Positions 43,310 to 50,417 of a stretch of 50,417 nucleotides of DNA are shown here, piece by piece; the first letter of the stretch is position 1, and every line of letters starts with the position of its first letter. A program made the position numbers and the translations under genes. Source of the stretch: Thiohalocapsa sp. (GTDB lineage: Bacteria; Pseudomonadota; Gammaproteobacteria; Chromatiales; Chromatiaceae); NCBI GenBank assembly GCA_021736785.1, contig JAIPFF010000041.1:1-50417 (forward strand), in the 5' to 3' direction. The notes beneath the pieces are model-generated. The model saw only the letters and a list, made by a program, of their open reading frames with translations, did no database searches and was not told the DNA's origin.

Positions 43310-46145
43310 CGTCGCGCTCCCCTGCAAGCAGCGCGGTCTGCTCCGCATCGAAGCGCGCATAGTCGCGCTGCCAGGCCGACGGGCTCTCGACGCGCGCCAC
43401 CTGCACCGCGGTCACCTTGTACTCGGGGCAGTTGGTTGCCCAGTCCGAGTTCTCGGTGGTGACGACGTTGGCCCCGGAGGCAGGCCAATGGAAGGTGGTG
43501 TAGACGACGCCGGGCTGCATGCGCTCGCTGACCGTCGCGCGCAGCACGGTGACGCCGGCGCGGCTCTCGATGCTGACCGCGTCGCCGTGGCGGATGCCGC
43601 GGTCTTCGGCGTCGGCGGGGTGGATCTCCAGGCGGTCCTCCTCGTGCCAGCGGATGTTGGCGGTGCGCCTTGTCTGGGCGCCGACGTTGTACTGACTGAG
43701 GATGCGGCCCGTGGTCAGCAGCAGCGGGAAACGCCGCGTGCTGCGCTCGTCGGTGGCCAGATACTCGGTCAGCAGGAAGCGCCCCTTGCCGCGAACGAAC
43801 GCATCGACGTGCATCGTCGGCGTGCCCTCAGGCTGCTCGTCGTTGCAGGGCCACTGCAGGCTGCCGAGGCGATCGAGCTTGTCGAACGAGACGCCGGCGA
43901 AGGTGGGCGTGAGGCGGGCGATCTCGTCCATGATCTCGGCGGGGTGCCCGTAGTGCATCGGATAGCCCAGCGCGTTCGCCAGCAGTTGGGTGACCTCCCA
44001 GTCCGCGTAACCCGCCAAAGGCTCGACGACCTTGCGCACCGGGGAGATGCGCCGCTCGGCATTGGTAAAGGTGCCGTCCTTCTCCAGGAAGCTCGACCCC
44101 GGCAGGAACACATGGGCGTACTTGGCCGTCTCGTTCAGGAAGATGTCCTGCACGATCAGGCATTCCAGGGACTCGAGCGCCGCCGTGACGTGGTGGGTGT
44201 TCGGATCGGACTGGGCGATGTCCTCGCCCTGCACGTAGAGCCCTTTGAAGCCGCCGGCGACGGCGGCGTCGAGCATGTTGGGGATGCGCAGGCCCGGCTC
44301 CGGCGAAATGGACACGCCCCAGGCGGCTTCGAAGGCGGCGCGCGTGACCGCGTCCGAGACATGCCGGTAGCCCGGCAGCTCGTGCGGGAACGAGCCCATA
44401 TCGCAGGCGCCCTGCACGTTGTTCTGACCGCGCAGCGGATTGACGCCGACGCCGGGGCGGCCGATGTTGCCCGTCGCCATGGCCAGGTTGGCGATGCCCA
44501 TGACCATGGTCGAGCCCTGGCTGTGCTCGGTGACGCCGAGGCCGTAGTAGATCGCCGCATTGCGGGCCGTGGCATAGAGTCGGGCGGCGCCGCGCAGGTC
44601 CGCGGGGGCGACACCGGTGATTTCCGCGACCGCCTCCGGCGAATGGCGGGGATCGGCGATGAACTCGCGCCACTTGTCGAAGGAGTCGCCCTCGCAGCGC
44701 GCGGCCACGAAGTCCTCGTCGATCAGCCCCTCGGTTACGGCCACATGGGCCAAGGCATTCACCAGCGCCACGTTGGTGCCGGGACGCAGCGGCAGATGGT
44801 AGGCGGCGCGGACATAGGGGGTGTCCACCAGATCGATGGCGCGGGGGTCGGCGACGATGAGCTTCGCGCCCTCGCGCAGTCGGCGCTTGAGCCTGGAGGC
44901 AAACACCGGATGGCCGTCGGTGGGGTTGGCGCCGATCAGCAGCACCACGTCCGCATCGAGCACGGAATCGAAGTCCTGGGTGCCGGCGGATTCCCCCATG
45001 GTCTGCTTCAGCCCGTAGCCGGTCGGCGAATGACAGACACGGGCGCAGGTGTCCACGTTGTTCACGCCGAACGCTGTGCGGACCAGTTTCTGGACCAGAT
45101 AGGTCTCCTCGTTGGTGCAGCGCGAGGACGTGATGCCGCCGATGGACTCGGCGCCGTACGCGTGCTGCAGGCGGCGCAGCTCGGACGCGGCATGACCGAT
45201 GGCCTCCTCCCAGCTGACCTCGCGCCAGGGATCGCGGATGGAGTTGCGGATCATCGGCTTGGTGATGCGGTCGCCGTGGGTGGCATAGCCCCAGGCAAAC
45301 CGGCCCTTGACGCAGGCGTGGCCGTGGTTGGCGCCGCCGTCCGCGTCCGGCACCATCCGCACCAGGGTGTCGCCTTGCAGCTCCGCCTTCAGCGAGCAGC
45401 CGACGCCGCAATAGGCGCATGTGGTGGTGATGCTGCGCTGCGGGGTGCCCAGCTCGACCACGGTTTTCTCCATCAGCGAGGCGGTGGGACAGGCGGCGAC
45501 GCAGGCGCCGCAGGAGACGCACTCGGAGTGCATGAAGTCCTCGCCGCCGGCGGCGGCGATGCGCGAGCCGAAGCCGCGCTCGGTACTGGTCAGCGCAAAG
45601 GTGCCCTGAATCTCGCCGCAGGCGCGCACGCAGCGCGAGCAGACGATGCACTTGGACGGATCGAAGTCGAAATAGGGGTTGGAGCGGTCGGCGGGCTCGT
45701 GCACGTGGCTCTCGCCCTCGGCGTAGCGCACCTCGCGCAGCCCGACGCGCCCGGCCATATCCTGCAGCTCGCAGTCGCCGTTGGCGGAACAGGTCAGGCA
45801 GTCCAGCGGATGGTCGGAGATGTAGAGCTCCATGACGTTGCGCCGCAGCTCCGCCACCGCGGGCGTCTCGGTGGAGACCTCCATGCCGGGCTCGACCAGC
45901 GTGGTACAGGAGGCCGGAAAGCCGCGCTTGCCGGCGATCTGCACGACGCACAGGCGGCAGGAGCCGAAGGCCTCCAGCTGCTCGGTGGCGCAGAGCTTGG
46001 GAATGGCGATGCCGGCCTCCGCGGCGGCCCGCATGACGGAGGTGCCGGGCGCTGTGCGCACCGGGATGCCGTCGATGGTCAGTTCCACGGTGGCCTCGCC
46101 GGCGCGGGCCGGCGTGCCGAGGTCTCGTGCTTGCAGCAGGCTCAT
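43296..46145 (-). CDS. fdsA: NAD-dependent formate dehydrogenase alpha subunit
   Basis: A 949-residue molybdenum catalytic subunit. The N-terminus is a 2Fe-2S domain (LCATEQLEAFGSCRLC), followed by the His-Cys3 site (DHPLDCLTCSANGDC). Two 4Fe-4S ferredoxin motifs follow, CIVCSRCVRAC and CVSCGACVAACP, then the catalytic-domain cluster CAYCGVGCSL near residue 245. The molybdenum ligand is a cysteine, in CARVCHSPTG, not selenocysteine. The C-terminal MGD-binding domain has TTGRILSQYNVGAQTRR and TFHWPASGANVVT. It oxidises formate to CO2 in the cytoplasm, completing formaldehyde oxidation. The order fdsG-B-A-C-D is canonical; ends overlap by four bases with fdsB. Confidence 0.97.
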   Translation of the reverse strand: MSLLQARDLGTPARAGEATVELTIDGIPVRTAPGTSVMRAAAEAGIAIPKLCATEQLEAFGSCRLCVVQIAGKRGFPASCTTLVEPGMEVSTETPAVAELRRNVMELYISDHPLDCLTCSANGDCELQDMAGRVGLREVRYAEGESHVHEPADRSNPYFDFDPSKCIVCSRCVRACGEIQGTFALTSTERGFGSRIAAAGGEDFMHSECVSCGACVAACPTASLMEKTVVELGTPQRSITTTCAYCGVGCSLKAELQGDTLVRMVPDADGGANHGHACVKGRFAWGYATHGDRITKPMIRNSIRDPWREVSWEEAIGHAASELRRLQHAYGAESIGGITSSRCTNEETYLVQKLVRTAFGVNNVDTCARVCHSPTGYGLKQTMGESAGTQDFDSVLDADVVLLIGANPTDGHPVFASRLKRRLREGAKLIVADPRAIDLVDTPYVRAAYHLPLRPGTNVALVNALAHVAVTEGLIDEDFVAARCEGDSFDKWREFIADPRHSPEAVAEITGVAPADLRGAARLYATARNAAIYYGLGVTEHSQGSTMVMGIANLAMATGNIGRPGVGVNPLRGQNNVQGACDMGSFPHELPGYRHVSDAVTRAAFEAAWGVSISPEPGLRIPNMLDAAVAGGFKGLYVQGEDIAQSDPNTHHVTAALESLECLIVQDIFLNETAKYAHVFLPGSSFLEKDGTFTNAERRISPVRKVVEPLAGYADWEVTQLLANALGYPMHYGHPAEIMDEIARLTPTFAGVSFDKLDRLGSLQWPCNDEQPEGTPTMHVDAFVRGKGRFLLTEYLATDERSTRRFPLLLTTGRILSQYNVGAQTRRTANIRWHEEDRLEIHPADAEDRGIRHGDAVSIESRAGVTVLRATVSERMQPGVVYTTFHWPASGANVVTTENSDWATNCPEYKVTAVQVARVESPSAWQRDYARFDAEQTALLAGERDGAPG

Positions 46146-47707
46146 CGAATCTCCTCCGGCTCCCGGGCGGCCAGCCCGAAGTCTTCAGGATAGTGGTTCA
46201 AGGCGGACAGCACCGGAAACGGTGTCATCCCGCCCATGGCGCAGAGCGACCCGTCAACCATGGTCCGGCATAGGTCGCGCAACAGGGTATCGTTGTTGGC
46301 GCTGCCGTCGCCGTCGCGGTTCGCGATCATGCGGTCGAGCAGCTCGACGCCGCGCACGGAGCCGATCCGGCAGGGCGTGCATTTGCCGCAGGACTCCTCG
46401 GCGCAGAAGGCCATCGCATAGCGGGCCATGGCGGCCATGTCGACGGCGTCGTCGAAGACCACCAGACCGCCGTGCCCGATGGTGCCGCCGCCGGCGGCAA
46501 AGGACTCGTAGTCCAGCACCAGGTCGAACTGCGCCTCGGGCAGATAGGCTCCCAGCGGGCCGCCCGCCTGCACGGCGCGGATCGGCCGCCCGCTAGCGGT
46601 TCCGCCGCCGAAGTCGTAGAGCAGCTCGCGCAGCGTCAGGCCGAACGGCACTTCCACCAGCCCGGGCCGAGCGCAATTGCCAGCAAGCTGAAACGCCAGC
46701 GTGCCGCGGGATCGGCCGACGCCCTTGGATGCATAGGCCTCGGCGCCGTCGGCCAGCACGGCCGGTACGCTGGCCAGGGTGATGACGTTGTTGACCACGG
46801 TGGGCAGGCCGAACAGGCCCTCGACGGCCGGCAGCGGCGGCTTGGCCCGGACCAGGCCGCGCTTGCCCTCGATGCTCTCCAGCAGCGACGTCTCCTCGCC
46901 GCACACGTACGAGCCGGCGCCCTTGATCAGCTCGACCCGAAAGCGCTTGCCGCTGCCGAGCAGGTCGTGGCCGAGCAGACCCGCCTGCTCGGCGCGCTCG
47001 ATGGCGGCAGTCAGCGTACGCCAGGCATGGGGATACTCGGAGCGCAGATAGATGAAGCCGTGGTCGGCACCGACGGCGAGGCCGGCGATGGCCATCCCCT
47101 CCAGCAGCGTGTAGGGGTCGCCCTCCATCAGCATCCGGTCGGAAAAGGTACCGGAGTCGCCCTCGTCCGCGTTGCAGACGATGTATTTCTGCGGGCCCTG
47201 CGTGCCGGCCACGGTGCGCCACTTGATGCCGGTGGGAAAACCCGCCCCGCCGCGCCCGCGCAGCCCCGAGGCCTCGACGGTGTCGACGATTTCGACCGAG
47301 GTCTTCACGAGCGCGGCCTCGAGCCCGCGCAGGCCGCCGTGGGCGCGGTAGTCGTCCATCGACAGCGGGTCGATGACGCCCACGCGCTCGAAGGTCACGC
47401 GCGTCTGCGCCGCCAGATAAGGCATCTCCGCCGTCGGACCGAGGCACAGCGGGTGATCGGCGCCCTCGGCGATGGCATCGAGCAGTCCCGGCACGTCGTC
47501 GACGCCCACCGGGCCGTAGGCAACGCGCACGCCGTCTCGCTCGACCTCGACCAGCGGCTCGAGCCAGTAGAGCCCGCGGGAGCCGTTGCGGATCGGCGCC
47601 GGCGCCAGCCCGCGTTGGCTGCACTGCGCGGCAATCGCCATCGCGACCTCGTCGGCGCCGACGGAGACGGCCCCGGAATCGCCGGGCACGAAGATGCGCG
47701 GGCTCAT
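46142..47707 (-). CDS. fdsB: NAD-dependent formate dehydrogenase beta subunit
   Basis: A 521-residue NuoF-like diaphorase subunit. An N-terminal thioredoxin-like region (1-115) precedes the FMN and NADH site GLRGRGGAGFPTGIKWRTV and NADEGDSGTFSDR. The 4Fe-4S motif ESCGKCTPCRIG lies near residue 440. It passes electrons from FdsA to NAD. The start at 47707 overlaps the fdsG stop (ATGA), and the stop overlaps fdsA. Confidence 0.96.
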   Translation of the reverse strand: MSPRIFVPGDSGAVSVGADEVAMAIAAQCSQRGLAPAPIRNGSRGLYWLEPLVEVERDGVRVAYGPVGVDDVPGLLDAIAEGADHPLCLGPTAEMPYLAAQTRVTFERVGVIDPLSMDDYRAHGGLRGLEAALVKTSVEIVDTVEASGLRGRGGAGFPTGIKWRTVAGTQGPQKYIVCNADEGDSGTFSDRMLMEGDPYTLLEGMAIAGLAVGADHGFIYLRSEYPHAWRTLTAAIERAEQAGLLGHDLLGSGKRFRVELIKGAGSYVCGEETSLLESIEGKRGLVRAKPPLPAVEGLFGLPTVVNNVITLASVPAVLADGAEAYASKGVGRSRGTLAFQLAGNCARPGLVEVPFGLTLRELLYDFGGGTASGRPIRAVQAGGPLGAYLPEAQFDLVLDYESFAAGGGTIGHGGLVVFDDAVDMAAMARYAMAFCAEESCGKCTPCRIGSVRGVELLDRMIANRDGDGSANNDTLLRDLCRTMVDGSLCAMGGMTPFPVLSALNHYPEDFGLAAREPEEIR

Positions 47708-48159
47708 CGGCCCTGCCCCGCGATGAGTTGCTCCAGCCGCAACGCGCTGACCCGCCCGAGGACTCGGCCGTCGATCTCCGCAGCCGGCGAACAGGCGCAG
47801 TTGCCGAGGCAATACACCGCCTCGATCGTCACCGCCGGCGCACCCGCCGCCGACTCGTGCAGCGCCGCGGCGCAGCGCTCCGCGTGGGCCGCGAGGGCTT
47901 CGCTGCCCATCGCCTGGCACGACTCGGCGCGACAGATGCGTAACAGCCTGCCGGCCCGCGGCGCGCGCCGGAAGTCGTGATAGAAACCGATCACGCCTTC
48001 CACGTCTGCGCGGGAGACATTGTGGGACTTGGCCAAGGCGGCGATGGCGTCGTCCGGAATATGGTCGAGTTGCTCCATCAGGGCATGCAATGCGGGCAGC
48101 AATCCGTGCGGCGCGGTGTCGGCGCCGGCATGCGGCGGGGAAGGCGCTTGTTCTGACAT
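47704..48159 (-). CDS. fdsG: NAD-dependent formate dehydrogenase gamma subunit
   Basis: A 151-residue NuoE-like 2Fe-2S protein. Cluster cysteines are in ICRAESCQAMGSE and VYCLGNCACSPAA. The helical N-terminal half (IAALAKSHNVSRADVEGVIGFYHDF) is typical of the family. It is the first gene of fdsGBACD. I start at the ATG at 48159; the frame is open for 34 more codons upstream, but those residues are not conserved and the region holds an inverted repeat. A sigma54 promoter lies at 48273. Confidence 0.94.
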   Translation of the reverse strand: MSEQAPSPPHAGADTAPHGLLPALHALMEQLDHIPDDAIAALAKSHNVSRADVEGVIGFYHDFRRAPRAGRLLRICRAESCQAMGSEALAAHAERCAAALHESAAGAPAVTIEAVYCLGNCACSPAAEIDGRVLGRVSALRLEQLIAGQGR

Positions 48160-48195
48160 CGGCTCGGGCTCCGGGAGTACGGCGGACAATCCGGC

Positions 48196-48218
48196 GCACT
48201 GCCGACGAACGGCAGTGC
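48196..48218. repeat. Perfect inverted repeat in the fds leader
   Basis: GCACTGCCG and CGGCAGTGC pair perfectly around the loop ACGAA. It lies 37-59 bases upstream of fdsG, within the predicted 5' leader. It could be an operator or an RNA hairpin that affects fdsG translation; there is no T-run. Confidence 0.55.
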
Positions 48219-48272
48219 CGGAACGCCTGAAAATGGCGATGGCGCTGATAGCAGGCTTCAACAGCCGTCAGG

Positions 48273-48288
48273 AGCAAAGGGCGGGCCA
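48273..48288 (-). promoter_or_regulatory. Sigma54 (-24/-12) promoter upstream of fdsGBACD
   Basis: The minus strand reads TGGCCCGCCCTTTGCT: GG-N10-GC spacing, one C for A in the -24 box. It is almost the same as the site at 8790. Predicted start near 48262, giving a leader of about 103 bases. Confidence 0.75.
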
Positions 48289-48557
48289 ATGTCCGCCTCC
48301 GGTATCGATTACAGCCTCCGTCGATGGGTCGGCATGCCGCCCCGCACGGCGTTTCACGCTCCCGCAAGCCGGGGCGGCGAAGGCAAGCGATGGATCCGAC
48401 TCGCCGCGCGCGCCGACCGGTCGGAGCGCTCCCGGTGCAACGCCGGGCGCAACAGGTCAATGACAGACTGTCCCGGCAGCGGGACCGCTCTCGGCCCGAC
48501 GCGGCGGCGAAAACCGCGCTCCGCGCTGCCGGCGCTCGGGGCGCGTCGGGCAGCGCG

Positions 48558-49073
48558 TCAGGCCGTCCCGGGGCGCGGCGCGGATTGCGCGCAGGAGAGG
48601 ATCTGGCGGTAGCGCAACAGCCCCTGCAACTCGGCGACCGGCCGGCCAACGACCGGATGCAGCGTCTCGGGTGCAATCTCGATCAGCGGGATCAGCATGA
48701 AATCGCGCTCCGTCAGGCCGGGATGCGGCAGCGACAGATCGGGCTCGGCAAGGACCCGGTCGCCGAACAGCAGCAGATCGATATCGATGGTGCGCGGACC
48801 GTTGCGCAGCAAACGCTTACGGCCAAGCTCGACTTCGATGGCTTGGGTGGCCCGCAGCAGCTCCATCGGCTCGAGCGCGGTACGCATGCCGACGACCAGA
48901 TTCACGAACTCGGCCTGATCCTCGACGCCCCAGGGTCGCGTGCGATACCAGGACGACTCGTCCTCCAGCACCGCGCCGGGAATGCGCTCGAGCAGGTCCA
49001 GGCAGCGCAGCAGGTTCCAGCGTGGGTCGATATTCGAGCCGAGGCCGAGAAACACCTGGTTGAGCTGCGTCAT
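48558..49073 (-). CDS. folK: 2-amino-4-hydroxy-6-hydroxymethyldihydropteridine diphosphokinase
   Basis: A 171-residue HPPK. Motifs: VFLGLGSNIDPRWNLLRCL at the N-terminus and GPRTIDIDLLLFGDRV with LPHPGLTERDFMLIPL. It activates the pterin with diphosphate for DHPS, a step shared by folate and H4MPT synthesis. A sigma54 promoter at 49115 lies 42 bases upstream. So, unusually, this pterin gene appears to be controlled with the C1 genes. It is divergent from the XylM-like gene. Confidence 0.95.
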   Translation of the reverse strand: MTQLNQVFLGLGSNIDPRWNLLRCLDLLERIPGAVLEDESSWYRTRPWGVEDQAEFVNLVVGMRTALEPMELLRATQAIEVELGRKRLLRNGPRTIDIDLLLFGDRVLAEPDLSLPHPGLTERDFMLIPLIEIAPETLHPVVGRPVAELQGLLRYRQILSCAQSAPRPGTA

Positions 49074-49114
49074 GGATGGGCATCTTCGCGGCGGGACATT
49101 GGTTGGGGTTGGTT

Positions 49115-49130
49115 AGCAAATGCCGTTCCA
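49115..49130 (-). promoter_or_regulatory. Sigma54 (-24/-12) promoter upstream of folK
   Basis: The minus strand reads TGGAACGGCATTTGCT, with exact GG-N10-GC spacing and a single change (A for C) in the -24 box. Predicted start near 49104, 31 bases before the ATG. Confidence 0.72.
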
Positions 49131-49165
49131 CGCCCCGAAGCGATCGCCACGCCGCCCACCTCGTA

Positions 49166-49179
49166 GTGGTACGTATAGG
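49166..49179 (+). promoter_or_regulatory. GTGGTACGTATAGG motif upstream of the XylM-like gene
   Basis: GTGGTACGTATAGG begins 74 bases before the ATG. The same pieces, GTGGTAC and ACGTATAGG, occur with three extra bases of palindrome between them upstream of the haemoglobin-reductase operon (13730-13714, minus strand), in the same orientation relative to the gene. No sigma54 element with correct spacing is found for this gene. Confidence 0.5.
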
Positions 49180-49239
49180 ATCCCCTACCCGCCCTCCGTA
49201 CAGTTTGCAGCGCAATCATCAAACGCGGAGGACAGCTCC

Positions 49240-50417
49240 ATGAAAAAACTCGTCGTTAACCTGCGGTATTTCATCACGCCGGTCATGATCTTCATGGCCA
49301 TGGGAGGCATCGTTCTGGGTGGTAACTGGGTGTGGCTAGGCGTCGCCATGTTCGTTGCCGCCATCATTGCCGATTGGATCACCAGCGTCACGCCCCTGAG
49401 CGCGGGCCCGGCGGGCACCGATCGTAATGGCGAGCTCAACGGTATTCCATGGCTTCTCAACGCCATGATGTACGCGCAGCTCCCGGTGTTCATCATGCTG
49501 CAGGTCGCGCTGGCCTGGCGGGTCTACGAATATGTCGCGGGCGTTCCCATCGGCAGCTTCCAATTGCTCGGGTCTATGCAGATTCTGGGCGCCGAAACAC
49601 CCGCGATCGCCGTGCAGACCGGTATCACCGGGCTTCAGCTGATCGGCGCCACGGTCAGCGCCGGCATCTATATGGGCCTCGGCATTATGTTCGGTCATGA
49701 GCTCGCCCACACCAAGGGCCCGACGTTCGTGATCTCGCGCTGGATGATGGGCCTCAGCGGCATCGCCCACTTCTGCTACGCCCATGTCTATAACCATCAC
49801 CTGGAGCTGGCGCACGAGGACGATCCGGCGACCTGCCCGCGCGGACGCAACATCTATAAACACTATCTGCTGTCGCATTTCGGCCAGTCACGGTTCCTGT
49901 TCCTGATGGAAAAGAAGCGTCTTGGCCGCCTGCGCAAGTTCTTTATCTCGCACGAGAATCGCTGGATCCGCGGCTATCTGATGGCCCTGCCGACGGTGTT
50001 CCTGTTCTGGTGGGCAGGCGGCTGGGTCGGCCTCGCGGTCATGCTCACCATGTGGATCATCTCGGGCTTCGAGTTGGAGGTACTGAACTTCCTTGAGCAC
50101 TACGGCCTGATCCGCGAGAAGGGCCAGCCCATCGAATACCGCCATTCCTGGGACGTCGGCAGCTCGCCGGTCACCCAGTTCGGCTTCATCGAGATCGGGC
50201 GCCAGGGTGATCACCACGACCGCGGCGAAACCCACTTCTGGGAGCTGGAAGAAGTCGGCTCGCCGGATACGGGCCTCGGCTACTACGCCATGTTCTCGCT
50301 GCTGCTGGTACCGCCGGTCTGGGAGAGCTTCATCAAGCCGCATCTGGCCAAATGGGACGCCGAAATGGCTTCCGAGGGCGAGCGGCGCATTGCCCAGCGC
50401 ATGAACGAAAAGGCCGG
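49240..50417 (+). CDS. XylM/AlkB-family membrane di-iron monooxygenase (3' end outside window)
   Basis: The first 392 codons of an integral-membrane oxygenase. Four to six hydrophobic segments are visible, starting with YFITPVMIFMAMGGIVLGG. Histidine boxes are HELAH at 153-157, a box at 182-192 (HVYNHHLELAH), EHYGL with His287, HSWD with His302 and DHHDRGETHFW with His325-326. The N-terminus (LRY...GGNWVWLG) and the C-terminal ESFIKPHLAKWDAE, then ERRIAQRMNEKAG, resemble XylM of xylene monooxygenase more than classical AlkB, from memory. XylM needs a XylA-type reductase; one is encoded at 11000. GGAGGA precedes the ATG. The substrate is unknown. Confidence 0.88.
   Translation, partial: MKKLVVNLRYFITPVMIFMAMGGIVLGGNWVWLGVAMFVAAIIADWITSVTPLSAGPAGTDRNGELNGIPWLLNAMMYAQLPVFIMLQVALAWRVYEYVAGVPIGSFQLLGSMQILGAETPAIAVQTGITGLQLIGATVSAGIYMGLGIMFGHELAHTKGPTFVISRWMMGLSGIAHFCYAHVYNHHLELAHEDDPATCPRGRNIYKHYLLSHFGQSRFLFLMEKKRLGRLRKFFISHENRWIRGYLMALPTVFLFWWAGGWVGLAVMLTMWIISGFELEVLNFLEHYGLIREKGQPIEYRHSWDVGSSPVTQFGFIEIGRQGDHHDRGETHFWELEEVGSPDTGLGYYAMFSLLLVPPVWESFIKPHLAKWDAEMASEGERRIAQRMNEKA

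Larger units (their letters stand above)
48160..48557. other. Intergenic leader between fdsG and folK
   Basis: About 400 bases without a supported gene. It holds the fds sigma54 promoter (48273-48288), a hairpin-forming repeat in the leader (48196-48218), and a TGACAGACTGTCC element at 48461-48473 about 175 bases upstream of the -24. I see no terminator for folK. Confidence 0.5.

Noticed and set aside
43164-46193. 1009-codon plus-strand open frame
   Set aside because: Antisense of fdsA, with no recognisable domain, signal or ribosome site.
49178-49192. GG...GC pair upstream of the XylM-like gene
   Set aside because: Spacing is 11, not 10, and the -12 box is CCGC; not a sigma54 promoter.
1-50417. 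CRISPR arrays, tRNA or rRNA genes, integrase or phage genes
   Set aside because: I looked for regular repeats, cloverleaf-like segments and such genes and found none; the only mobile DNA seen is the IS630 fragment at the left edge.

Overview
The window is high-GC bacterial DNA with tightly packed, overlapping genes. Gene content (a PurL of gammaproteobacterial length, YqcC, TrmO, an fdsGBACD operon) suggests a gammaproteobacterium; I cannot name a genus. It carries most of a methylotrophic C1-oxidation programme: tetrahydromethanopterin (H4MPT) and methanofuran enzymes with their cofactor-synthesis genes, a periplasmic methanethiol oxidase cluster, an NAD-dependent formate dehydrogenase, and a XylM/AlkB-type membrane monooxygenase whose likely XylA-type reductase lies 38 kb away.

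Layout. 1-540: end of an IS630-type transposase beside a RelE/ParE toxin cut to 47 codons and its CopG antitoxin. 618-6017: housekeeping (yqcC, purL, trmO). 6211-8745: minus-strand operon of three pterin genes (PTPS, DmrB/AfpA-like, DHPS-like). 8953-18006: minus-strand accessory block with a sigma54 activator, XylA-like reductase, GST-like protein, small ferredoxin, truncated haemoglobin, FixJ-type regulator with PAS kinase, and an acyl-CoA-dehydrogenase-fold flavoprotein; then divergent osmC and a fadL remnant. 19241-31949: H4MPT/methanofuran genes (mfnE-, mfnF-, mfnD-like, pabB, a HisA-like gene, a PTPS fusion, fae, citG-like, three ATP-grasp ligases in all, mch, mtdB, mptG). 32240-33942: fhcD-fhcC. 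34417-40616: mtoX, a SCO1-MauG fusion, a second MauG-like protein, a TlpA-like thioredoxin, a micro-ORF and SCO1. 40771-49073: PCD, folP, fdsGBACD, folK. 49240-end: the XylM/AlkB-like hydroxylase.

How it fits together. A methylated substrate would be oxidised by the XylMA-like enzyme. If the substrate were a methyl sulfide the products would be formaldehyde and methanethiol, and MtoX would convert methanethiol to formaldehyde, H2S and H2O2. Fae, MtdB, Mch and Ftr/Fhc carry formaldehyde to formate on H4MPT, and Fds oxidises formate to CO2 with NADH. The substrate step is inference.

The strongest new observation is regulatory. Seven near-consensus sigma54 (-24/-12) promoters lie upstream of seven transcription units: PTPS-dmrB-DHPS-like, the flavoprotein-kinase-regulator operon, mptG...fae, fhcDC, mtoX, fdsGBACD and folK. 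An AcoR-type sigma54 activator is encoded in the same window. The monooxygenase hydroxylase gene and the haemoglobin-ferredoxin-GST-reductase operon lack such promoters but share a different motif containing ACGTATAGG, placed beside the FixJ-type regulator locus.
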